NCBI GenBank assembly: GCA_001953115.1
Contig: LSSL01002074.1
Coordinates: forward strand, 1-53,988
Direction: 5' to 3'
Source of the DNA: Smittium mucronatum
Taxonomy: Eukaryota; Kickxellomycota; Harpellomycetes; Harpellales; Legeriomycetaceae
Length of the DNA stretch: 53,988 nucleotides
Shown: piece by piece, positions 35,653 through 49,900 of the stretch
How the letters are laid out: every line of letters starts with the position of its first letter
Numbering within the stretch: position 1 is the first letter of the stretch
Notes under the pieces: generated by a model
The model's input: only the letters and a program-made list of their open reading frames with translations
Database searches by the model: none
What the model was told of the DNA's origin: nothing
Position numbers and translations under genes: made by a program

Positions 35653-35696
35653 AGCTTCGCCTGGACTCAATTCAAGTAACTCGAGTTAGTGAAGCT
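35653..35696. repeat. Nested inverted repeat with a perfect 12-bp palindrome
   Basis: AGCTTC at 35,653-35,658 pairs with GAAGCT at 35,691-35,696. Between them lies the perfect palindrome TAACTCGAGTTA (35,677-35,688). It could be a protein-binding dyad or a hairpin remnant of a small mobile element. Function unknown. Confidence 0.5.
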
Positions 35697-35885
35697 GGCA
35701 GAAACCAAAAATTATGCCCAATACCAAGGAAAAATATGTTTTTAAGCTCTTGATGAAACTGTAATTCCAAAAATATAAATAAAAGATAATCTTCTATCGT
35801 AGCACAGCACTGAGTGATCTCGTTTCTCTATATATTACCTGAGATTCTAAGATATGCTCCGTTTTCGAAGTTCTTTTTTTTTTTA

Positions 35886-35977
35886 CAGAGGATGGTTTTA
35901 TCCGTTTAGAACAACAAGGGGGTTTTCCGCTTCGAGATGATCGTCAATCGAAACTATCATCTTCCGAAAATCCTCTG
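35886..35977. repeat. 8-bp terminal inverted repeat enclosing a GC-richer insert
   Basis: CAGAGGAT (35,886-35,893) and ATCCTCTG (35,970-35,977) are perfect inverted copies around a roughly 75-bp insert that is richer in GC than its surroundings. Flanking runs of T (before) and T (after) prevent calling a target-site duplication. It may be a foldback or MITE-like remnant. Confidence 0.35.
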
Positions 35978-37436
35978 TTTTTTTTATTATTCCCCAATTT
36001 TATATCGAAAAAAAATCTTTATTTTTTTTAAAAAAGAACCAGATTTTAATAGCTCCATATTTTATGGAACGGTGATACTCATTCGATCTGATTTCTGTAC
36101 TTTTGGGTAATTTTAAATTTTAGTTTCTTTGCTAGGATAAAGCATGTATTTCTTATGTCGCTGGAATTGCAGAACTCAAAAAAAAATTCCCAAGTATGAT
36201 ACTTTCTTAAAGAAAAAATCATTAGTCCTAATATATTTTTTACTATTATTTTAAAGTGAAATAATTGTGAGAACATATATAATTGAATCTGTGGAAACAT
36301 ATATAATAAAAATATGAAAACACCATATAATATAATCAAAGGGTGAAAGAAAATAGCGTCGGGATATTTTTAAGGGTGAGGGGTGGGGGGTTTTTTTAAA
36401 AATTTTAGAAAAATTTAAACCTTCAAATAAACCCGCATTAAAGAAGAAGAAAAATATTATGCTGTTTGAAAAAATAATGTGAATCACGCATAGATAATAT
36501 ATGTATATATTAGGGGTAAGGGGGTTTGGTGCATAAGTGTATCTTAAAAATGCCGCTTTTATTTCTTATACTCTATATTTATTAATTTATTAATTATCTA
36601 TAAGTAGAAAAATATTTATACAACTATTTTTTGTTTTGAAGAAAAAATTTCTATTTTTGGCTTTGATTAGAAGAGTGATAGTGCTATAAGATTGAGAATA
36701 AAAAATATACACTAAAAATCCCTATTAATAGAAAAAAAGGATATATATTAATTATCTTTTTTAAATCAATAGATTTCTAGACAAACCATAAGCATTTCTC
36801 AAATTTAATATTATATATATATATTTAGATAGGTAAATATCAAATCGCGAATCTTTTTTTAATAAAATAAAGTTATTTTTTATTTAAATTAATCTTATCA
36901 ATATTTCAAAAAATAATTTATTCTTTTTTAACGAGAAAAGATTTCTCTAAATAATAACTATAATTTACGGGGAAAAAAGGTTCAATATTTTATTTTTTTT
37001 AGGATGGGTGAGGATATTTTTTTTACGGAAAGTAAACAGGTTCTGAAATTTCTATCAGTAAATAATAATTGAATAGAATTAGAATTTTAATATCGAAAAT
37101 ATATTGGTTTTTGTTTGCTTATTAATATTAAACATATATTAATTATATAAAAATTCAACTCATATAATATTATAAAAAAAGCACAAAAATTAAAAAATCA
37201 ACCAATAATTTGAAAAAATATGCAATCTTAAATCCATAGAAGAATAAAATTTTAATGTTTTTTTATGAAAAATATTTAAAGAATAAAAATACAAACGTAA
37301 TAATTTTTAATTATTATATTTATGTGAATTAGTAAAATAAATGAAGTTTAGATCTCATCAAATTTATCAAAGCCATTTATTAAAATTAATTGATGTTGTC
37401 TAAAGATGTAAATTTAAAGATTTCGATATCAGAAAT

Positions 37437-37836
37437 TCTAATATTGAACTTAGTGGCGTAGAGACTTAACAGTGCATTTTTTGGAGTACAATAAAATAAT
37501 TTTTCACGTAGTGTTGTGTTATTCTTGATTTGGAGTAGTAGAGATATCGCGCAGAGGTTTGGAGGGCAGAGATTCCAGAAGAAAAAAATCTCGAAAAAGG
37601 AAAAAACAGTGGCTTAGTACAGCTGAAAAACAGTCTAGTACACAATTCCAGGGTTTAAGAATCAGACGGACCTCGGTTTCTAACAGCCATTTGTGGGAAA
37701 TTCATTTCAATCAAACAATCGTTTGTTTATTCGCCTACTTTTATTAATTCTTTGAGAAGTAGACTATGACTAGAGGCTCAATATCTTCAATGAACCATTT
37801 TTCGTCTAAAAAAAATCTTAATTATTAACTAAATTT
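37437..37836 (+). other. GC-richer segment preceding repeat copy 1, with a basic short frame
   Basis: Composition rises from 37,440. A plus frame (37,559-37,747, TTG start) begins with a very basic stretch (EGRDSRRKKSRKRKKQWLST) and continues to TAA in 62 codons. Together with the adjoining repeat it may be the 3' part of a degenerate retroelement, since it leads directly into the shared repeat. The segment from about 37,755 shows weak similarity to sequence at about 53,527 before the second copy. Confidence 0.25.
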
Positions 37837-37964
37837 AACCTCAGTCATCCAGTCTACTTGGTGCAATTTCAGGGGGGGGGTCTTCCGGTTGGTAGATTGT
37901 ACCATTTTCCCGTAGGTAAGCGGCTGTTAGTCGAGCAGAGGAACTTATTTTAGTTAGAATAATA
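37837..37964 (+). repeat. Dispersed repeat, copy 1 (core)
   Basis: The core starts AACCTCAGTCATCCAG, has a G9 run, then GTTGGTAGATTG, CCGTAGGTA and ends AGTTAGAATAATA. The same sequence recurs in the same orientation 15.8 kb downstream with roughly 80-85% identity by eye. About 85 bases further on, both copies show a related GTGAT...A-run, so the full unit may extend to about 38,055 and end in an A tail. This fits a SINE or truncated LINE-like 3' end. I could not place convincing pol III A and B boxes. Confidence 0.75.
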
Positions 37965-38138
37965 TAATTTTCTATAATTTTTTTTGGGGGGTTTTTTTAT
38001 ACAGCTTTTAATGTAGTTATCTGACTATAAAATTCCGTGATATTAAAAAAAAAAAGGAAAATTTTCATTTAACATTATTTTTTAAATTCAGTTTTTTTAA
38101 ACTAGATTTAAGTCTATGAGTATTTATATATATAATTT

Positions 38139-38155
38139 TGTGTGTGTGTGTGTGT
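38139..38155. repeat. (TG)8 microsatellite
   Basis: Seventeen bases of perfect alternating T/G, the only notable non-AT dinucleotide array in the window. Confidence 0.9.
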
Positions 38156-39431
38156 TTACGCTCTGATTTAAATATTTATGAATAAACCTCGTAGTATTAA
38201 AAATTAAATTATTTTTAAGATATTATATAAATTGAATGTATCTAAAAAAGAGAAAATTTTGAATTATATCCATAATTATTCACGAAAATATTAGAAGCTA
38301 GGCTTTTTCAAATAATTATACCTAGTAGAAATTTATCTTTTAATAGTTATAAAAAAAAATTTAAAAAATTATTTTTATTTAATCGACTATATAAAAGTCT
38401 AATTTTTTTTATTTCTAATATGTTTGGTAGGAGGCCCTATTTCATAAAATTGTGCTGAGTTTTTTTTATTGGTATTCAATCATGCTTTAAAAATCCTTAA
38501 CTGTTTCGATATTTAGATAAAAGAGGATTAAAATCATCAAGAGCTAAAAAAATTTTTGCATTATATAATATTGCTAGGTTTTTTAATTTTTTGAAGATTA
38601 AAAATTTTAAGTGTTTAAATTAATAAGTGGATTATATTTAAGTTAATCAATTGAGTTTAAGAAAATATAAATTATTGTAACTATTAATCGATTAATTAAT
38701 CCACCCAATATATGTTAAATTTAAAATATGCTTGATATTTATGATTATTAAAATTTTTAAATAAATTGGCTCAACATTTTTTTTAATGGAAATTATTTCA
38801 GCCTTTTCATCAAATTATAATTCCAATTATCAACTAAGGCTTAAACCAATTAAATTTATTTCATATATAATTCGTTACAAATGAAGTTGGATGAGATAAA
38901 ATTTTCTTTATGTTGTAGGACTTTTTAAAATATTGTCTGAATTTTAAATAGTATATATTTTAAAGATACCTTTCAAAGATGGTTTTATCTAACCCTATTT
39001 TTTCATTTGTTATTTTAAAATAAATCATGAAAAGAAATGGTATATACTCAATATAAATCCAAAATAAAATTAATATCATAATTATAATATTTTTAAATAT
39101 TGTTATTGTTATTATGATCATAATTGATTTTTTTCTTAATCTGAGGCCTATTTTTTTTTTTTAAAAAAATTCAAAATTCAACTTTGACTTTAGAAAGATA
39201 ATATTAATTTAATATCAAATTAAATTTTCGTCAGATTTTTTCGTTCACTTAATTAAAAAGATTTTTTTTTTTGAAAAATTCCTTCACCCAAAAAATATTT
39301 TGGTGATTTATATCAAGATTAACCATCCAATTTATAACACCTAATAACGGTTTGTTAGAAAAATCCTATTCTTTGTTATTTTTTTTAATTTATATATTTA
39401 TAATATGTCGATTTATCGATTATTATCTGTA

Positions 39432-39443
39432 CCCCCCCCCCCC
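39432..39443. repeat. C12 homopolymer
   Basis: Twelve consecutive C, followed by AACACCACCCACACACA, a C/A-rich patch in a region otherwise nearly devoid of C runs. Confidence 0.85.
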
Positions 39444-42400
39444 AACACCACCCACACACATTCATATAAATTTATGCTTTTGTTCATTTATATAGGTTGA
39501 AATTAATCCAAAATCCCTTTAAAAAATTGAAATAAAATGTGGAAAATTGTTCAAATTTAGGATCTAAGGAAGTGAAAATAATAAAAAAATAAACCAATAA
39601 AAAAAATTATAAATTATTTAAGGATGAAAAGAATAAATATTCAAACAATTTTTTTTCTTTATTAAAATGGCTTAATATTTTTAAATAATTTAGTCGAAAA
39701 TTAGTTTGTGCAAAAATAGAGATTTTGATCATTTCATTTTTAATCGCGTAATAAAAATGTTTTTTTTTAAAATTTTATATTAAATAATATTATTTCCGCT
39801 TTTTCATAAATTAATCCATAAAAAATATAGAAAGGTTATAATCTGGGACAATTTTATATATTATTAAATAATTTTTTTTGGTTTATTACACATCTTTTCG
39901 GTTTTTAACAAATTGTATTATAAGTTTTAATTTAAAATTGGTTTAAAATATCAGTGATGGGTTTTCTAAAAGTTTTCTATTTAATTTATTATAAGTTATT
40001 ATTATGTGTTTATTTTACAAAAAATTTGTTTTAAATTTTGACAATTTAGTAAAGTGTGTATTATTTGTTTTTTAAATTTAGCTCAAATATGAAAATATGA
40101 GATAAGTAATGTAATATTTTTCAAAATTACCCTTTAAATTCTTAATTTAAAAAATATAAAAGAAAAATATTGGTATTTTTAAATATTTATTAACTAATAA
40201 ATATATTAGATTAATTATCAATTCAATTTTTCGTAAAAAATTAAATTTGTTTAATAGCCGAGTTAAAATTCATACATATTTATGACGCATAGTAAATCTT
40301 ATAATAGATATAATTAAGCTTTGTTTATTTTTAAACATAACTGATTCAATTTTTTTTTTAAGTTTTTAAGTTTAAATTTTTTAAATTTGAATTAATTTTA
40401 TTTTTGAAAAATGATTTTATTTTAATTAAATTAACAATAAAAGCAATTTACAAATAGTAAAAATTTAACAGATAAAAGCGAGAGAATTATAGCGATAAAA
40501 TAAATAAGGAAAAAATATTTAACATTAAGGATAGTTTTTCAACAAAAATTTCCTAAGCCATTAAATTTTATTATCATTTTTATTTTTATATGCAGATTTT
40601 TGAGAGTTATAAAGGATATAATAAAATTATTTTTAGAAAATTTGAATTATGTGATATAATTTAAATTATAAATTTGATTTTTTTAAAAAAAATAAGGCGT
40701 AAATTCATTTTTTTATCATTATAAAAATTCTATTTGTAAAAATAGTTTATGGTAAAGATTAATTTGAATTTATAAAATCATTTTAATAAAAATAATTTAT
40801 GCTAGATATCACCATTGATTTTGGGAAAATGTTGAAATAGTGTTAATATTTTGTATTAGTTTTTTTAAAATTAAATATACTACTTCTTTCTACTATTTTT
40901 AATTCTTAATTTGAGAAAAATGAAAAGTTGGTTTGATTTAAAGAATTATTGGAATTTAAATGTAAACATACGTATATTTGAAGAATAAAAAGGGGTAGTG
41001 AAGATGATTAAAAATGAAATTATAATCGTGAAACGGATATATTCCTAGAAGATGTCTATTGACCATAAAAATTTTTGGAGAGTGGTTGAGTTTTTTATTC
41101 TACTATATAATAACTTCCTATGAAAACAATATGAAAGGAAAATGACGATAGGGGTGAAAAAAAGCAGGAAAATGGGTTTATAATTTTTAATATTCAATAA
41201 AATTTATTTGATCCGAAGTTAAAAGAAATAAATAAAATTTGCATTATAATTTTAATTAGAAAAAAAAAACACTCCATCCCTTATTTTTCAATATAATTTC
41301 CATATTTTTAAACTAGTTCTTGAAAAATAAATAAATTATTACTGCGCTTAAAACTTGAAAGAAAAAAAAAACTCAAAATTAGGGGATAAAAATCTGAACT
41401 CTAATCAGTAAAAAAAAATATTTTATCTGAGAGGTAGAGATTTGAATACTATGTAAAAATTAATTGAAAATAAATGTAAAATATTTGCAAATAACTACTG
41501 CAGTTTTTTAAATGAGCCCTAAATTATTTTATGCATGAAGTGATATTTTAAACTTAAAATAGGCGTAAAATTCCAAACTAATATATATTTTCAAGCCTTT
41601 TAAATTATATGATCGGGAGATTTACAATTAAACTATCTTATTTTCCATAATTTTTTTTTTGATATTTATCATTGAAGGATAAAAAAATTACAAAATTATA
41701 ATAAAAGTAGAATTAATTCCATTAAAATTGGATGGAAGGTTCTAAAAAATCCAGAAATTTTGCTGGTAAGGGTTCTTATTTTTTATTTTTAGAAATTATT
41801 ATTATAATTAATAAACCACTTTTATCCAATTGAAATCAAATTTATGCGAAGAATAGTCATGAGAAAACTAAATTTGTATATAATCCCAAAAAATTAAAAG
41901 CTATACATTTTTATAAAGCCAATAATATACTAAAAAAAATCAGTTTATAAGACTTGCAGAAAAAAGTATTATGTTCTTGAAAATAATCTTCTAGATATAA
42001 AAGATCAATTAAAACATCCTCTACAAATAGGCCATTCCAAAAAAAGAGAGCATGAAATAAAGATAACGAATTATATCATTTTACGAAGGTATTCCAGTGC
42101 GCATATCCCCAGTTGAATATGGACTTTTAAAAATAATTATTTTTTTAAAAAAAGTTTAAAGATTATAAAAACTTATGATAAAATGGCTAAGACTTGAAGT
42201 AATAACAAACAAAATATGAAGCTTTTTTGAGTATATAGTCAATAGATTTCTAAACACCCAATAAAGAATATTTAATACATATTCAGAACTCATTTTAAAA
42301 TAATAGTCCTGTGTGGATTTTCTAATACAGCTTTGAAAATTTGATAATTGATTTAATAATTTTAATCATTCATTATCTTATATCATTTTATTAACTCGAT

Positions 42401-45400
42401 AAATAATTTAAACTTAAGAATATTTTTGGCTATTTTTTATATTACCAAAAAAGCTTCCACTACTTATGTCTCTAATTTTATTTATTTTTATTTTCTGATA
42501 TTTAATCAATTTAGTCAGTAATAATAGTAATCGGGCTTTTTTTCTAAAAAATAATCTTTTTTACATTATTTTTTTAGATTTTTAGTATAGATTAATTATA
42601 AAAAAATTACAAAAAACTTACGATAATTATCATTTAAATATCATAGTTCTTTAAGGCTAGTTAAAATAAAAATTTGGCGTATATTTACATTTTTACAAAG
42701 ATTAAATTTTTTCAAAAAAGCTGGTATATTTTAAAAATCAAATGCAGGTATTTTATAGTAAAAAAAAATTTTTTTTCAAAGAGAAAAGTTCAATAATTTT
42801 GAATAAGTCTAAAAATTTATAGATTTAATACAGAATAAACTGTAAATACAGAAAATATTTAAAAAAAAACAGCGTCTAAGCTACCTTATAATATTATTAA
42901 TAAATTCTAAATAATGTAAAAACATTTAATATAAAATTTGAATAATAAATTTTTTAAAATAATTAGAAAGTTGTCATAGTTTTTCACTTGGTCTTGAATT
43001 TTGAAAAAAATGTAAAATTAATTTTTCGTGCGATTAGATAGAGCTAGAAGCAAATAAAAAATGAAATAATAGTTTATTTCTCAAGGTTTAGCGTAAATAA
43101 TATCTGAGAAAAAATTATTATCTTTAAAAAAAGAAAGATTAAAGTTTTCGAAGACATTTCACTTTTATCAGTCTTATATAAAATATTAAGCTCAAAAAAA
43201 AAAACACTTAAAAACACTATAAAAATAAAATTGATAAAAATATTTTATTCAATTTTAAATTTCGCTGAAAACTACTTAGAAAAATATATTGAAATCCTCA
43301 TTTTTAGACTTTTGATATATATATATTCGCAAAGGTTTTAATGTTATAAATGCATATAATCAAAAATAAAATTGAAATTGGCTGGTATTATTTAGTCAAA
43401 AATTATTAGAAAGAATTATTTATCTTTTTAACCTAAAAAAGAACAAATTTTATTATCATAAATATGCTATAAATGGAATGAAAATATGCGAGTATTCAAG
43501 ATTTTTGTCTTTTTTTAATCACCAACACGAAATGATCACTATATGCATTATTAAAAAAAATATACGTTAATAAATTTTATTTCTATTAGAATTATATTTT
43601 TCTTAGAATCATTTTAAGACCAATGCTAATATTTTATTTATATAGAATTCCGATTATGTTATAAAAGTAAATTTTAAAAAAAACACACAATAAGGTCCTG
43701 AAATGACGGAGGAAAAAACATTTGGGTATGTATATGAATGGTTTTAAAGATATTTTAATCCGATTTTTTCAAGATCGGATATTTAATTTTATAGATATAA
43801 AAGCCGGAGTTGAATTTTTTTAATGGTTTAACTTATCACTTTCTTTTTTTGTTTTATAATCGATTTTAACAATTCGTGGAAAATACATAATTTAAGATGT
43901 AGTAAAGAATTAAGCTTTTTTTTAAATTAGATGCGGTTTGGAAATTATCATTTTTTATTGAAAGATTTTAAAGATTACAATCTCATCAACTCTAAAACTT
44001 ATTTTATGTTTTTTAAAGTTAAAAAAATCAAATAATCCATTTAAGGATATAATATGTGTCTTTATTTATTAATTCTATTAAAAAAATGCACAATTTAATT
44101 TAAAGTGATCCTTGCTTTATAACCATAAATGAACCTATCATTAGTAAAACTTCCAGAGTAATGTAAAACTAAAAAAGCTCCCTCGCTTTATTAATAAATG
44201 GCCTTAAAAAATTCCGATATAATCTTTTCAGCAAGAAATATACTATTTATGGTTACAGAAAGCTTTTTAATAATATTTATTAAGCAATTTAGATTTTTAA
44301 TTACACATTAGCTCAAAAACTTCAAAAAAAGCCCAAGATCTGCATATATAAATTGTTTTTTCTAATTAAGGTAGAAATGTATATAGATAACACGAAAAAA
44401 ATAACAATTGAAGATCGTTTCAAGTCTTTATTAAGGATATTATACCCGAAAAAAAATCCTTCTTTAAAAAAATAACTGTCTAAACTCATAAAAAAGATCA
44501 CAGACACTATTTAATGATAATTAGTTTTTTTAAACTTTGAAGCTCTTCAATATACATATATTTTTCTCGTTAAAATATAACCTTGGAATTCTCCTGCAGA
44601 AATATTTCTGTATGGGGGCGGGGTCTTTTCCAATGATATATATATATAAATGCTATATAATTCATCTCGGTAAATTAAAATGATGTTTTGATACATATTT
44701 TACATGAATTTAAAATAATAATTTTTTTTAAAAAGTTAATCGGGTGAACACAATATTTACCTTTATTTGGAGGTGTTAATCTTTAATTATTTTTTAACTA
44801 TATTATAATTTAAAATTGGTACCTATTTATCCGAAGAGAAAAAAAATTCTTGCCCCATAGTTATTTTCATAAGTTAGTTCATTTTTTAATCATAAAATAT
44901 TTTTATTGGAATTGGAGAATATCGTTAATACTCTATTAAAATTACCATAAAATTATATGAAGAAGTATAAAGATACAATGATACTAAAATTTATAATCCG
45001 ATAAAAATTTCAATTAAACTAATAGCGATAATTCCGCAAAGGAGTTTGGATCAAGATAAAATATCCAAATCACATAGATTTTCAATATGCATAATATATA
45101 TATATTCCATATAATAAAATTATTTGCGTTTTTATAGTATGTTTTTTGTGAATTTAATTTCTATGCGTTTTTGATCCAAAATATATATTTTTTTTAAGGC
45201 GATAATATTGGAAATATAATATCTGATATAAATATTTCACGATTTAGTAATATTATTTCAGTAAATATATCCCAAAAAAAGCATTTTTACTTCGCTCAAT
45301 TCTTCATAAAATTCTTTTACTTGTCAAAATGATTAAATTTTAATAATTTTAATAATCTTAGTTTTATTTTATTATTTTTATTGGAAAGGAGTTGAATTAA

Positions 45401-46938
45401 ACAAAGAATAAAGCTTTTTTGTAAAAATATAAGTTATTTGAAATTTTATAAGGAATTTTAAATCCTGTTTCTATAAATTATCCAGAGTTTATTTTTTTAT
45501 TCATACAAAAACACCCAAAAATAATTTTAAATATTTTTTGATACTAACATTTACTTATTATGAAAATACTATACTTTATTATTTGCCATTTTGATGCATA
45601 AATATTCAAAAAATAGCACTAAAAATATTTAAATCATTTAAAAAATCAATATAATTTTTTATGTTAATGAAAATTTAATTTTATACAAGAAATATCGTTT
45701 TTAATCAGGTAATTTCACTGAAAAGAAAAAAGACCTAATATTTCTCATTTATTTAAAAATATTTTAATCTACCTTATAAAATTACGATTCATGCCTCAAA
45801 TGATGATACAGGCAAGCTTAGAAATCTCAATCATGCACAATATTTATAATATATATGATACAAAAAAAAAATCTATCCTTAGAAAAAATAAATATAATTT
45901 TTAGGGAAAAATCGACCTCAAAAAATTTCAATCAATAAAAAGAAATGATGCTGATAAAATAAATATCAGTAAAAATAAAGGGTACATTGGCTAAATTTAA
46001 TGCCCGAGATATTCTCAAAATCATAAAAAATACTGTTAAAAACTTCAAATAGATTGCAAATACTTAAAAATCAAAATAATCTTAAATTTAAACAATGTTC
46101 CCTTTGGATTGAAATTAAATACGCAATATTCTTAGGCAGATCAGATGATTTTTTCTACTACTTTTTATATGGCCATTTTATTTAAACCCAGGATTTGCTT
46201 AATTATTATTTATAGTTGTAAAACTCTTATTAAATTTTCCGATTTTAGATTTCTCAAAATTATTATTTAAATAATTATTATTTTAAAAAATCTAATAAAT
46301 TTTATTAAAGTGAATATTTTTATTAAAAAGTAAATTATAATATTTTTGTATTGAGAATTCTGTACTTCTAAATAACATAAAATATAAAAAAATATGGTTT
46401 CAACTTTATATATAACAAACCAAATTAAAACAATATATAGCCAGATATATGGAATAATTCTGAAAATATATTGATTTTATTTTTGGCATAATTTATTATA
46501 AATATTTCATAAGTTTCTAAAAAATCACCAACACCAATGATATAATGGTATTAAAATAAATAAAAATTTGAAGCATTTACTCTAATAATTGGATAAAATA
46601 TAACTTAATATGAAAAAATAAAAAGATTAAAATTAGATGAGAAGTTATTTTTTATATTTAATAGATTTACGAATATAAAATTAAATATTTTTAAAGTCAT
46701 GTTTTGTTTTTTTTAAAATATTAATTAATAAAAATAAATAGTAATTTTATAGAATAAAGATATAAATATGGTGTTAAAAAAAACCGAAAGATATTAGATT
46801 AAAGTATTAAAATGATAATGGTAATGGTTTTTATATGTAATTATGAGCTCGAAAATAGTATGATGTTTTATTTGTTTTGATAATTAATTTTTTGAAAGTA
46901 GTTTCTCTATTAAATTATCTCATAATCTTAAATACAAG

Positions 46939-46970
46939 TATATATATATATATAATATATATATATATAT
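46939..46970. repeat. Imperfect AT microsatellite with central AA
   Basis: Alternating TA array of about 32 bases interrupted once by AA, so the two halves are self-complementary. Confidence 0.9.
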
Positions 46971-49900
46971 TAATATCATACATATAACCACTATATATCA
47001 ACATTTTAATGATAAATACGCCCAAATTCAATGTATGTATTCAAAAGTATATTTAAATTTTAAAAAAATAAAAAATGTCAAATTTGGTTTTATTAATTAC
47101 TTTATTTTGTATTTTAATATATAATTTCGTCAGAAAATCATTATTTTTTATTTTAATCATTCTCAATTATATTTTCCAAAATACACAATGGATCTTACAG
47201 TAAAAATTTCGCACTTAATATTAAACTTTTAATAATATATTATTTAGTTTTTTGAATAACCAAAATAGAGAAATAATATTTAATAAATAAATTATTATTG
47301 ATATGGGATAGTTTACAATTTTAAATAAGCAGTATTTTATCACTTTATGCCAATTTATACTGTTTTGAAACTCTTAAAAATGAAAATAAAGACATCTAAT
47401 TATCTATTATTGGTCAAAAATTAAAATTTGATTTTTTAGGGGTTGGTATTTGTTCATATATCCGAAAGTATTATCTTTATTTTTGTTAGATACACATTTA
47501 TATTAAAATTATATGATTTTTTTATGAAAACATTTAATTTACCCGGAAAAAGTGCATTAGCAATAAAAGGATATCTTAATTCATTAAAAAAAACTTCATT
47601 AATTTGATTTATCAATAAAGATTATACTTTTTTGTCTTTTTGATAAATGAAATTTATTTTACAATGAAAAAATATATAAGTATTCGATTAAAAAATATAA
47701 TTTTATAAAAAAATTTTGGCTTAAGAAATTGGTAAAGGGAAAAATAATAATTTTTTTAATTATTTTTTTTCATAATCTTTATTATTTTTTCGATTAATTA
47801 AGATAATAAAAAATTAGGGCTTAATAAGTATAAATTTTCTGGAGTTTTTTTGAAATCCAAATAAAGTAATGCTATATTATTTTTAAATAATAGTTTTTAT
47901 TAATCTTGAGGAAAAATTTAAACCGCATTTGCAGCTATATCTTAAATCTTCCAGCTAATTTCAGAATCTAGAAACCTGAAATTTATTACTCTTTTAACGT
48001 AAAACTAAAATAAAACTTATTTGAATAAATAAACTTTAAAAATTTTTACAATTATTTATGTGTTTTTTTATGCTTTTTTATCGATTTTACAAGCAAAAGG
48101 AATTTATTTTATTATTTTTTCAGTCTGTTTTTTTGAAGGGCCAGTATTGGTTGAAAATTCTCACTTTCTCACTTTTCTTATTTATTTAAATGAACTCATT
48201 TTTTTTTAATTATTGGTTAAGTAAAATCTATAAATAAAATATTGTTATTTTTGAAGCCCAGTAAAAAATAATCGAATAGAAATAGAAAATGATTGAGATT
48301 TGAATTTTTGAATTTGGTATATATTAAGTTTGAAATCAGCGGTGTAATTGGGAAAACTAAAATAGTTCCAATTATATTTCTTTGTAACTTTACTATTATT
48401 TTTTGTAAAAAATTTTAAAAGAATAATAATTATAGCATTTTTTTCGTATATTGTTAATTATAAGATAAAAAATAGATTTTTTTTTTTTCAATTTTAATCT
48501 TTATACCCTGATATTTAATATAATATTATATATTAGCAGTGTACATCTGAAAATGGTTACGAGAAAATATTTGTACTACTAAAAAAACAACTTATCAAGA
48601 TTTTATTACATTTTTTCACACAAATTAGGATCAATAGTTATTTTAAAAAGTATTAATTGAAACTAAATGATACAAAAAAACGACGCAAAAATGATCCTAA
48701 TATTTTTTTCCAACCTCAACTAATAATTGATGAAGGTTGGATGCTAACTTGGTAATCAAAAAATTGATTGTAATTTTATAATATTAAAATAAAATAACAA
48801 GGTATAAAAAAAAATCCAATAAATTTCCATCTTTAAAAAAGAGTTTAAATAATAATCATAATAATAATAAATATAGATAAGATATTTAATAACAATATTA
48901 AAATGCTATTGAAAAAATCTAATTTTTCTTTTTATAATTAAATAAACCCCCCCCCAAAAAAGTAGTTAATTAATAACTATGGCTTTAATAATTCATGAAA
49001 AATTCAAAAAAAAGAGAAATATTACAAAATTTAGTCAAGATATAAAGATAATAAACATCATTTGATATTTATTCAAATTCAAATTTACTCTTTTCATTGG
49101 AAAATACAGATTGTAGTAATGAAATAATCTCTAATTTTTTTATCCTTATAGAAAAAAAGAAATTTAGTGATATTTTATCCGAATCAACGATAGTAATAAT
49201 TAAAAATACTGTATATCGATACCAGAATAATTAATGAAAAAAATAGAGAAAATTAGAATTGAAAAATTATAAAAATCAAGATTTCAGTTTAAAAATTATT
49301 GAAATATATTTGGTTGAAGTTTTAATTTTTCTTTTAATTGTAAATATATAAAATAATTCTAAATTATAATTTTAAAAACATCGAATTTTTTTGGGGGGAT
49401 GAGGTATAAAATTCTAAGAGTAATATAAGTTATTTATGATGTGGGGTAGTTTAAGAATTGAAAATCAATTAATATACTTGCACTAATGTTAAATATGAAA
49501 ATTTTTGTCACTATTTCGATATTGAACATAAATTTGATAGAAAATCTTGTTTTTAAGATAATTAAGTTAAATGTCCTTTTGGGTTATAAAAAAAGTTTAA
49601 ATATTCACTGAAATCAAAATTTGAGAGTTAAGATCATTTTAAAAGCATTAAAATCAAATGAAGAAACCAATTATGTTATAAATTATTTAACAACAGTATA
49701 AAGAATAGTTGAAAAAGAGTTTATCCGTTTTTTTAATCGGTTTAGATTAGATTAAAAAAATATTGAAAGTAAAGGACTGAATTATTCTTAGAAAAATAAT
49801 ACTTTATGTTAAGGAAGTTTTATTTTTTATTATTTTGGAGTTTGGTTCGGAAAAAAAAAACTAAGTATAAATAAAAACTAATTTATATTCTTTTATAAAT

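Larger units (their letters stand above)
34858..37436. other. Transition from gene island to AT-rich DNA, no supportable gene
   Basis: Intermediate GC to about 35,100, then AT-rich. A slightly GC-richer patch at 35,570-35,980 holds the two foldback structures listed separately. On the minus strand, a short frame MIVSIDDHLEAENPLVVLNG lies at about 35,901-35,963. Frames at 36,079-36,487 are AT-driven. Confidence 0.4.
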
